Assembly: GCF_029227915.1 (NCBI RefSeq)
Contig: NC_079877.1
Location: 28,111,851 to 28,175,850 of the forward strand
Length of the DNA stretch: 64,000 bases
Direction: 5' to 3'
Source: Hydractinia symbiolongicarpus
Taxonomy: Eukaryota > Cnidaria > Hydrozoa > Anthoathecata > Hydractiniidae
This document shows positions 47,870-57,400 of this stretch, piece after piece. Below the pieces are notes generated by a model, which was not told the DNA's origin, searched no databases, and saw nothing but the letters and a program-made list of their open reading frames with translations. The position numbers were made by a program, and so were the translations under genes. Each line of letters opens with the position of its first letter. Positions within the stretch are counted from its first letter, which is position 1.

Positions 47870-49161
47870 TTAGACCCCGTTTACACGCATTTTTTCATGC
47901 CGGCATGAAACTCCTGCCGGCATGAGTTCATTTCGGTGTCTTAAGGTTTCGCAAAAGTTGTGTAATGCAAAACAAGCTAGTATAGCATTTGGAACATGTT
48001 TCACTTGCAGATCCATAGCGCGATTTAAAATTCTCCACCTAGCTTTAAGCCTTCCAAATGCGCATTCTATTTGGTTACGGGCGGAGCGTAACATTTGATT
48101 GAATATGACTTGTTCATTCGATATGCAATGATCGAACTCCTTCATCACATGTGGTAAAAGAGGGTATGCAGGATCTCCCAAAAGCAACTGTGGCACGGAT
48201 TCACCATCCTCTACGATCTCCTTGTAAAATAATTTAAACTCTCCATTAAGATACTTTTCCTGAACCGTGCAGTTAGCAAAAACTCTAGCATCATGAACAC
48301 TGCCTGGCCATTTAATTTCGACATTCGTGAATTGTCCATTCGCATCGCATATTGCTTGACAATTGATCGAGTAATACATCTTGTAGGAAAAGTAATCATG
48401 AGAGTTTTCTGAGGGTTGTTTTATTGGGATGTGTGTGCCATCAACACAACCAATCACCTGAGGGAATCCAAATCGTTTTAGGAAGTTACTGGAAATCTTT
48501 TCCACATCAGCCTTTTCCACTGGGAATTTTATCAACAAAGAAGCGATATCTTTCGCTAATATGCCACATATTTCATGTACAACAACACTTGTCGTACTTT
48601 TTGCTATGCCAAATGTATTGCCAATCATCAAAAGAGAACCTTGGTCCTTCAAGTAATAAAGCGTAATAGCTAGTCGTTTTTCTAGCGGAATTACGTCTTT
48701 GCGGACTTGTGAAGACCTTTCCTTTGCGTAAGGTCTAATTAATTCGACAAGTTTCATAAATTGTTGTTTTGTCATTCTGAAGTTTTGTAACCAAGTATCG
48801 TCACACATGTTACCAACAATGTGCAAGTTATCCCACCATTTATCAGTTCTTCCAGGTTTAATCCAGCATTTTCTCTTGCTTCTAACATATCTAAAAAATG
48901 AGTAGTTGTGCAGGAAACGAAAAAGAATAATAAAAATCCACAGCAAAACAATATAAATATTTACCTCAACCTTGCACGTCTGTACCTCGACAATGCTGTA
49001 TTTCTCTCCATAACTGCTTGATATCTCAAATTGTTGAGCCTCCTCTGTTCTTGTAAAAATTTCAATACCAAAATACTTAGTAGTTGTAACAACGTTGAAG
49101 AACTCACGAGAACTGCATTCAAGGCTGAAAAAAGCGCAAGCTGTCTTTTGTTGGAAGCCAT
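47870..49161 (-). CDS. Harbinger (HARBI1-like) transposase, 2 exons
   Basis: Exon 1 is 48965-49161 and exon 2 is 47870-48890; a 74-bp gtaaat...ttttttag intron joins RARL-R-YVRSKRK in phase, giving 405 residues. A helix-turn-helix-like stretch lies around 155-175 (FGIAKSTTSVVVHEI). The DDE nuclease domain has VIGCVDGTHIPI (D216), KWPGSVHDARVF then LLGDPAYPLLP (D305), and SARNQIECAFGRLKARWRIL (E341), all catalytic residues present. CFALHNFCE closes the conserved domain. The enzyme cuts and inserts the element at TWA sites, usually with a Myb-like partner. No stop or frameshift is visible. The last nine residues are read from the subterminal and terminal repeat, and the TAA stop is the flanking target duplication. 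Start at 49161 is the Met nearest the conserved part; the frame stays open upstream to 49284. Confidence 0.9.
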
Positions 49162-49353
49162 GTTTAAAATGAATCTGTGGGATGAAAGTTCATAATTCAG
49201 CATGTATTTGAGAATGGTTTTCATTTCATGCCGGCATGAAATGAAACTCATTTCATGCCGGCAGGAACGCTCTGTGTGAACCAAAAAATTTTCATGACGG
49301 CATGAAATTTCATGCCGGCATGAGTTTCATGTCGGGTACGTGTAAACAGCCCC
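47873..49353 (-). mobile_element. PIF/Harbinger DNA transposon, apparently complete
   Basis: 1,481 bp with TTA target duplications at 47870-47872 and 49354-49356. The imperfect TIRs read GACCCCGTTTACACGCA and, inverted, GGGGCTGTTTACACGTA. Inside both ends lie palindromic CATGCCGGCATG words: two near 47896-47925 and four variants at about 49230-49325. One spliced transposase gene is present. The Myb/SANT-like partner protein usual for the superfamily is not encoded within these ends. Confidence 0.9.
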
Positions 49354-49356
49354 TTA

Positions 49357-49768
49357 GTTAGGTATTCTTTTTAAGAATAGCTATTGTCATGCTGGGTAAC
49401 TTAGGCCAAATAATGCCATTGATTTCAAACCAGTTGTTTATACAACAAGCAATATATATGACACATGTCGATTGGACATCAGGATTTATGCTGATATGAT
49501 CGATACGTGGAGGAATTTCACAAGAATATCGTATTTGCTTTACCATGCGTGACCTCACAAAGTCATAATGGTGTTCACAGTAACGATGTAAGAAGTATAT
49601 AATTCGATTTGATGTTGTGTTTTTATAGACGATCAGAAAATCCACTTACGCAGGTCTGTCTCTGAATTTTCACCTGTTGCCTCTATCCATGATTATGAAT
49701 TTTTTTACACACAGTTTTGTAATGTCTACTATAGCTATATAGCTAGACTACTAGCTACACAAGATGAT
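49357..49768. other. Flank of the Harbinger element, unresolved open frame
   Basis: The minus-strand frame 49358-49645 (95 residues) stops just short of the target duplication. It contains Cys/Ile-rich sequence that I do not recognise. It may be chance or a fragment of an older repeat. Confidence 0.3.
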
Positions 49769-49862
49769 GGATGTGCATACTTTACATGGCTCTAAACATC
49801 ACATATATCCAGAGATGTACCCTGTCTAATATTTCCAGGAGGGATCATGGCTTAGATGGGGA
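49769..49862 (-). mobile_element. SINE 3' fragment, copy 3
   Basis: About 95 bp matching the 3' third of the SINE (minus strand: CATCTAAGCCATGATCCCTC, then ATTAGACAGGGTACATC, then CATGTAAAGTATGCACATCC). The tRNA-like 5' part is absent. It directly abuts the LINE relic. Confidence 0.7.
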
Positions 49863-49886
49863 CATTTTATACCACGCGATGTCCTC

Positions 49887-50340
49887 ATCCTAGTTTATCA
49901 TGCTATTTTTCATTCTCATCTACTTTATTGTTCTCAAATCTGGGGTCAACCTACTAGTGCTTCTGTAAAACAGATTTATACACTTCCAAACTGGGCTATT
50001 CGTTTAATGTCTTTTGTCAATAGATACACGTGTGCTACTATTCTCTATGCAAATCCTAATATACTTAAATTTTCTGAAACTGTAATATGAATAATGTTAT
50101 GTTCTTCTTCTACTCAAGTTCTATAAAAAGACGCTTCCTGAACCTATTTGCTCTACATATGCATTGACTTCACTCACCCCCCCCCCCCCCCCCCCCGCAC
50201 CACACAAGCACAATCTAATGGTATTATAAAAAGTACCTTCTCACACCACCAATCTATTTGGTACTAAATCAATTCGTCATCAAGCTATTTTATCATAGAA
50301 CTCCCTTCAAACACTTATGCCACACATTAAATTCTTAGAT
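49887..50340 (+). pseudogene. Non-LTR retrotransposon (LINE) reverse-transcriptase relic
   Basis: Frame 49887-50090 reads ILVYHAIFHSHLLYCSQIWG, then QPTSASVKQIYTLPNWAIRL MSF, then a stop. This is the typical end of the reverse-transcriptase thumb in CR1/L2/Jockey-like LINEs (Y..L..S.L.Y....WG followed by a Q..A.R...F helix). After a poly-C run (about 50157-50174), another frame gives TNLFGTKSIRHQAILS, a stop and NSLQTLMPHIK, fitting the C-terminal W-N-x-L-P region. Frames are broken, so it is dead and truncated at the 5' end. Confidence 0.7.
50157..50174 (+). repeat. Poly-C run of about 18
   Basis: Uninterrupted C homopolymer inside the LINE relic. Confidence 0.95.
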
Positions 50341-50607
50341 GCCTCATCTTGTATGCTCAAAGATAGCCTCCATAATCATATTCTTGCATCCTACTATATA
50401 TAGATAAGATTTGTCTCACACTATATAGATTCTAGTTTTGTCTCTGTTTGTCCCTGTAACCTAGTGTTTTTCTAGGCTTGTGCCTGTTTGTTTCCGTTCC
50501 ACGGTGACCATCATACCCCTAGCTCTTAGCTATCATTGTAGCCTCCCTCCAACATTTTCAGCTATGTTTACTATATAAACTTGTATTCTTATGCCTAGGC
50601 CTATATA
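50341..50607. other. Short gap, nothing recognised
   Basis: About 270 bp ending at the TA target site of the next element. Confidence 0.4.
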
Positions 50608-52163
50608 CAGTACTGGAATCAGGACACCTAACATCGCGAGCGCGTATCATGCGCGACACGAATGATCCGCGATCTTATCGTGACCATTGCGATTGTCACT
50701 ATTAATCGTGATTGTCTTGATGGATCGTGAATAACATTAAAAATATTAAACAATAAATGTGTATAGCTAATCTTGTGTCTTTGTTTTGTTTCTTTACATT
50801 TAAAAATTCTTTTGCAACTTGTATTTTTATTAGAAATTGGATTTTAGAAATAAGGTGACTCCAACTTAATTACTTGTTCTACGGGCGAAGTAGATAGTAG
50901 TTTACGGTCTGTCAGTCGGCAAAATAAACATTATTTTATTGAGAATGTATAAGTGGTCGGAACAACAATAAATAAAAAAATACCAACGGAGGAGGGTGTT
51001 ACAACAAGCATATTTTTCTTTATGTTTTGCTTATATTAGCCAATGTTAAATTAGCGAATGTCCGATTTAATGAAAGTTCATGGAAAATAAGAATGTATAT
51101 ATGGTCGGAACGACAACAAAAAATAATAATAAAAAATAACGGAGGAGGGTTTAACGACAACCGTTTTCTATGTATTTTTGCACAACGCACGCTGTTTATA
51201 TTTTTATGTTGCGAAGGAAAAATAATAATTTGTCTCACTAAAAAAATGTAACTAGTACTCAAGATGAAAAGATAAAAATACTTGCATGCTAAAAAATTTG
51301 TTTTCAAAAGTTATGCAGCAAGTTTTTTTCCTGTTGTTTTGAAAGTTATACAGCAAGAATTATTCTTGTGATGTTTCGAAAGTTATACAGCAAGTTATTA
51401 TTTTACTATTTAAAATAATAAAACACAAAATTTATTTTAATAAAAAAGTTAAGTGTTCTTTTAATGTTTTTTGCGCAGTCTTATAAGAAAATTAAAATTT
51501 AAGTGTAAAAAAGTATCACAGACTATAGTTTAGTTGACAATATTTAAAGTCTTTCGCAACATTAAAATTTTTTATTTATATTCTTAAGGGAGGAGGGTGT
51601 TAGGACATGCGTATTTTACGTTGTTTTAATTATTTTTCAAATATCATTGAAAAAGATTTAATGATATTTATTATTTTTCCTAAATGATATCGACTAAGAA
51701 ATTTAAGATTTTTTCAAACAACGTAATTTTAAACATATTAATCATAACAAAGGAGGGTGTTACAACATTCATAATCTTTTTTTCACAAGCTGGGATAAGA
51801 AAACGTTTTTGTTGTTGATATTTCTATTATTTTTTTTATTGTGAAAGTTAGGGTTAGGCGGGCCCGTAGGAGAACTAAATAAGTTAGAGTCTAAACAAGA
51901 AAAAAGCTTACAGCAACTGAAAATTTTTTGATTTAAAAACTAACAAAAAACAATTATTCATATTTAATTGCGTTATTCTCTCATGACAATAATTACGTGA
52001 TGTTTAAAGATGTATCATGACAATCGTGATATGGATTGCGACCCCACGGTGGATCGCGACTTTCACGATGTTAAAAAATTTTATTATCACGACAGCATCG
52101 TGAATCGTGCGCAACGAGCATGATACGCGATCCATGATGTTAGGTGTTCTGGTTCCAGTACTG
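50608..52163. mobile_element. Tc1/mariner-type non-autonomous TIR element, family 2
   Basis: 1,556 bp flanked by TA (50606-50607 and 52164-52165). Ends read CAGTACTGGAATCAGGACAC and, inverted, CAGTACTGGAACCAGAACAC, both continuing CTAACATC. Subterminal regions hold repeated ATCGTGA/TCGCGA words. Internally GGAGGAGGGTGTTACAACA or close variants recur near 50990, 51143, 51591 and 51752. GAAAGTTATACAGCAAG recurs three times at about 51308-51395. No transposase is encoded; frames 51020-51307 (-) and 51027-51251 (+) overlap and look spurious. Confidence 0.82.
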
Positions 52164-52165
52164 TA

Positions 52166-52693
52166 TACACAAGATTCACTGTAGATTGTTGGTAAAAATA
52201 TATATTCTACTTTCTTCTATAGAATTCTGTTGTTTACATTTTCAGCAGTAAGCTCTTTCGGCTTTGGGATTTGCTTGGAAGGAAAAAAGATGGTAAAGTA
52301 ATTATCAGTCCATTTCTTCACACAAAGGCATTCTTTTTAGAACTTTTAATGAATTCATATAAATCAGAAGGCATCAACCTACACTCAATAAGAAATCTAC
52401 AGTAAAAGACCTTTCTTCACCAACCCTAGCATCTTTTTTCCTGCCACTCAAATGCCAGAGCCAAGGAGCTTACCGCTGAAAAGTAAACAAATGACATCAC
52501 ACTGGAATTCATCTATGATAGTCTATAATATGACATTTGGCGATTTATTTTTTCTAATTAGGCTATCAACATGGTTTTTGCTGCCTATCGTTGTTCTGTT
52601 GAATAGTCACAACAATTTTTTAGCTAAAAACATTCTATAAAACCTTTTGATAGCCCAAATATATATTTCTTTATTATTTGAGCTGTCAGAAGA
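52166..52693. other. Gap between two TA-flanked elements
   Basis: About 530 bp. The short frame 52452-52640 (+) is not recognisable. No gene supported. Confidence 0.4.
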
Positions 52694-52695
52694 TA

Positions 52696-53625
52696 AGTAC
52701 CGCTTGAATGTAACTTTACATGTACGTGACTTTTACAACCTCATGTAACGATCTTATGTCTACATAAAGAACCTTTACATATCTTTTGTTTACACACAAA
52801 CTTAATTGCTTTCTATTGTTATCGTCATGCACGAGTCATAACAATAAGATTTGATGAATCCTTTTGTTGTCACATGTACCGTACATGTTATTGTTTAAAA
52901 CTGTTAAAGATCATGAAGGCTATTGAAATATATTACTTAAGAAAAATGAACGAACACAATGCGTTAAAGTTAAATCATTATATATGTGTATTGATTCATT
53001 CTTAAATTTGTAAAACGAGATCTAAAAAAGCATTTCTATCATCGCTTTTCCTTCTTAAACTTTTCAAATGCGATCTAGAAAAGCTTTTTATCACCACTTT
53101 TCGTTCTTAGAGTGAGCATCTGGACATTAAAAACAGTGTTTTTATTTTGTTTGTTTCATTTTCCTGGAGGCCAATTGTAATTTTTGTCGAAACGCTAACT
53201 TTTGTAAGAAAATTGTTTGTTGTGATTTTTTAAAAGTTATGTATAATTTATGTGTGACATATAACATTTATCTTTGTGTGAAAAGAAATAAAATTGCATG
53301 CACGCTTTCGTAAAACACGAGCATCAGCGAAAACATAATATTTATAAACGAATGATTAAACATTAATGTTTGTTAGTAAAAACAATGAAGAGTTAAATCT
53401 TTGTTACATTATATTTTTCTTTAGTTGATCTCTTGACGATTATAGCAATTAAATACAACAATGGGACACAGGTAGTTCACATGAGCTAATTAAATTTCTC
53501 GAACAGGACATGAACTCTATTGTTTTCAACATGCAAAAATAGCTCATGTATTTAATAATAGGTTAACAATAACAACAAAACTTCTAACTATCGCGTACAT
53601 GTAAAGTTACATTCGAGCGGTACTG
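52696..53625. mobile_element. Tc1/mariner-type non-autonomous TIR element, family 1 copy B
   Basis: 930 bp. Ends read AGTACCGCTTGAATGTAACT and, inverted, CAGTACCGCTCGAATGTAAC; the left end lacks the first C. TA lies next to both ends (52694-52695, 53626-53627). The 100 bp inside the left end (TGTAACGATCTTATGTCTAC, then ATAAAGAACC, then TCTTTTGTTTACA) match the right subterminal region of copy A inverted. Two 53-54 bp monomers of the satellite type lie at about 53010-53110. No transposase frame. Confidence 0.78.
53010..53110 (+). repeat. Two satellite-like 53-54 bp monomers
   Basis: GAGATCTAAAAAAGCATTTC then TATCATCG, followed 54 bp later by TGCGATCTAGAAAAGC. This is recognisably the same monomer as in the array at 41735-42640. 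Confidence 0.75.
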
Positions 53626-53627
53626 TA

Positions 53628-54439
53628 TAGCGTTTAGTATGTTTTGATTAAAAATTGAGTTACGCCTCCTTTCTTTTACGGCCGCATTTGCTTCTGGAAA
53701 ATATTAAATTTCCTGCACTGCATATTTTCAACATGGCTGCCCAATAATAGCCGATCCTAAGGCTTGACGTAAACTATGAAAAATTTTGCTCAAACAAAGA
53801 TGATCTAATGAGGAACCAACCTCAGAAAAAAGATAACCATGTCTATTCACAAAGTTGCCCGAACTCGCCCTTATATATGCGGGCCTTTGCGGCTTATCGG
53901 CACCCTTGGAAACTGTAAAAAAAGAAAATGAATCTCCTAAATTAAAGATGATCTACTAACTAGTCTATGAAAAATCTCCTAAAGTGCTATCCTAATTTGG
54001 CGTGATAGTCCAATTTGTAGTTGTCCCTCACTGAGTGCAACATCCAATGACCCACAAAGTGTCCCATCTCCCCAATTTCCTTCAGATTGCTTGGGTTAAC
54101 TTGTGGTTTTGTTAACATTCACTCATCCATATTAAATCGCTGTTAGCTATGTTATATAGCTAGCTTGCTTCTTAGCTTATCTGATCTCTTTCTGTGTCTC
54201 AATAGACTAGTGTTACGCATTTACCTGAACAGACCCAGTCAGGGATTAAACTAAAACCTTCCAATGCTCTGTTTGGTTTTTTTCACCTTATTTAGAGGGC
54301 CATGCGCAGCCAACTTTAGTGTACTTTGTTTATATTGGTAATATTATCGTTTCGTTTTTATTGATATTTAGAATTATATACTAACTTAGAGAATTTGTTC
54401 CATATACTCGGCACGAAATATGAAATCAAACTCTTAATA
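53628..54439 (+). other. Region upstream of UXS1
   Basis: About 800 bp holding the SINE fragment and otherwise unremarkable sequence. It should contain the UXS1 promoter. The nearest acceptor-like site (AACTTAG) is about 50 nt before the ATG. Confidence 0.4.
54035..54145 (-). mobile_element. Decayed SINE fragment, copy 4
   Basis: Same orientation as copy 2. CAACATCCAATGACCCACA, CCATCTCCCCAATTTCCTT and GGGTTAACTTGTGG align with the middle of the SINE. Neither end is preserved. It lies about 300 bp before the UXS1 start. Confidence 0.65.
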
Positions 54440-57400
54440 ATGGCAAGAATCAGTGCATTTTCACTATCCAATACGAAATACATAATTGCAATTCCTCTGC
54501 TACTCTTTTTAGCATTCGTCATAGGTATGTACTCTTTGTTGTTTGTTTTGTGTTACCTTCAAAATACAATTTAGTTTTATGAGCTATTAAATATACTTTA
54601 TAATAATTGAGTGCAAAATCAACTTAAGGTACCAATAAACATTTATAAAAAAATAAATTTTTTTTATTCAAATTATGTTTAAATGCAAATATATTGTTTT
54701 TTACTTTTGATTATTTTGGGTCAAACAAAGCATTCTTTTGGCACCACATTTAATATAAAATACAAACTGAACAAAGTTACTTCTTTCTTCTAGTGCTTTG
54801 CTTTCCTGCTGTTAAAAAGTCAGAAAATTTATCTGCTAACATTTCAAGGTATTCATTAATAATTTTTTAAGACTTCAGAAACAGACTTCAGTAACTAAAG
54901 CAGTGTTTACATTGTCTGGTTTGAAATTAGACTTCTCTTTTTATGGCAACAATGACAATATGACACTGACAAGTAGGAGTACTTTTAATTTTGTTTATTA
55001 TCCTATTATCCTTGAAGTTATCAGATTTTTACCTTCGTCTGATGTTGTGGCAATATATATAATTTTCTTCAATAATTTATAGTTTGAAAATATGCAGCAG
55101 AGTTTGACTCTAGTGTTGCTTCTTGTGTTCAATGCCACATCTCCCACCTGGTTATTCAAATGTTAATATTAATAATTTACTGAAAAGTTGTGTCACGGTT
55201 ACAGACATCGATAAATTTTTCAACGGATTTTACCTCACTATTATCAATTCTGCTTACTAGTCCATGCATTTTAATCCACTTTTTAGACTTTCCTCATCTG
55301 TTCAAGCATTACTACTTCGTCAAATCACGGAACTAAACAGTAAGGTAAGAAAAATCATTTTTTACAGTGTTAGCTCATTCCAATTCGAGTCTGCATTCAG
55401 TAACTATTGATACCAATGCTGACATGTTAGAAAGTCAGTAGGTATTACAATGATATTTTGCATTGAAGATTTAAAACTGAGATAAACACGTTATTATTCT
55501 GTCTAATAGAATTTTACTATGTGGTTTAAAATTCTCAAAAATTGAGGGAAATCAGCTGGACAACCTAAATATTTTGTGCTAGGATTAGTACCACCTTGTG
55601 ATTCATTTTGTATAATGTAATGGTATTTTTAACAGCTTAAACTCTTGGTTCAGGTTATATCACCCCTGGAAGACAGAATTGCTGCTTTGGAAAAGTCGTA
55701 AGTAAAAGTTATCAAGCAATAACATACAAGGTTAAAGTGTGATATAAAGGGCAGAACTCCAATATTTTAATTTTGTGCATTTTAATATTCCCAAGTATAA
55801 AAAAAGATGTATTTCAGTACTGCACAAGTATTTAATGTTGCTAAAAACAACCACTGTTTACACACCACAAAAGTTAAAATGCTAAAGCAAGGTAAAAAAA
55901 AGTATAAATCATCCCATCTTTTAACCGTTAAAATTACTCGGAGTTATTTTTTTATCATGTATATAGCTGGACATATTTAAAAAAATCCTTTTTTCTAAAA
56001 TGCAAGTTTTGCAGTTATTATTTCGTTATTATTAAAGTTATTATTAAAGTTCCTATTTCATTTTTAGGAATAAAAATTACCCAAAAGTTAAATCCCTGGC
56101 TGAAAAAGATCGTAAGCGCATATTGGTAAGCAAAGCTTTCTGTACATTATTCTCTGACTAGACACTTATATACTACTTTCAAAGTAAAACTGGATGGGAG
56201 TAAGTTATTTACTGGGTTCAAATTAAAAATGTTTTAAGTTTTATTGGGTTATTGGATAGTGAGTGCCTGTGGCAAATTGGTTCAGATTTTAAACATTCTA
56301 GAGAACTTGAATTTATTGAAACATACCTCCTAATAACTTACTCATGCAAGTCACCTTGATTTTTTATATTTTTGTGATTTCGGATTGTGGTAAAAACCAC
56401 AGAATACATAAAATTTAGTTCCCGCAAGAAATTGTTCTCTTACGCACTTAGATCTTAGTTGCGATATATTTTGAGATATCTATATTCGAATTTGCTTTGG
56501 ATCAGTCTTTTTGTAATACTACCAGAGTATTGTAAAATTTGCTGTCGGTCTGTGAGCCAAAGATGGTAGCTAAAATTCCTATAATTTTTTTCAACAAATG
56601 AATTTCTTTTGCACTGGTTTACGACTAGATTTATTTTGTATTATATGACACATTTGGTCATTTTTTTTTCTTTTTATACTTTACTTTTTGATGTTTTAGA
56701 TAACTGGAGGTGCAGGTTTTGTTGGTTGTCATTTAACGGATGCGTTAATGTTAGCTGGTCATGAAGTGACAGTTGTGGACAATTTTTTCACCGGAAGAAA
56801 AAGTAACCTTGAACAATGGTATGTAATAATCAAGAACGATTTTGACGTTCGATTTTATTAAAACAAAATAAAAAGAATGTGTAAATAATGTGCATGATTG
56901 ATAATAAAAACAATTATGCTAAGCAAATATTTTCATTCGAAAATCTATGAAAAGAAAAAGGTAAAGAATGGAATGGAACGGTCTTAATAAAAGGGAATAT
57001 TTAGTTTGACGTTTAGACTTCATAAGAAGGGATTTGTAGGAAAGTTTTTTAACAAAATGATATAACTTAGTCATTCTTTCGGAAGTCATTAGATTTATTT
57101 GCAGATTATATTTAAACCTGTTTCAAACCCTGAAATAATAAAAGTAATAAATAATAAATAATAAACATTCCCAAATTTATACTTTAACTTAGATTGTGTT
57201 TTGATTAGAACTGTCCAGTGTTTAAAATTAACAAAACTTAATTTTCAGGGTTGGTCATGAGAACTTTGAACTTATAAATCACGATGTTGTTGAACCATTG
57301 TACATAGAAGGTATGCACCAAACACACTATATTTGGAACTATTTGTACTATGCTGGCAGTTAAGAAGTTTTTTTTTTATCATTTTAAGTGGACCAAATCT

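Noticed and set aside
49358-49645. Minus-strand 95-residue frame next to the Harbinger element, with another at 47651-47857 on the other side, considered as a gene split by the insertion
   Set aside because: Removing the element and one TTA does not give a continuous frame, and neither part is recognisable.
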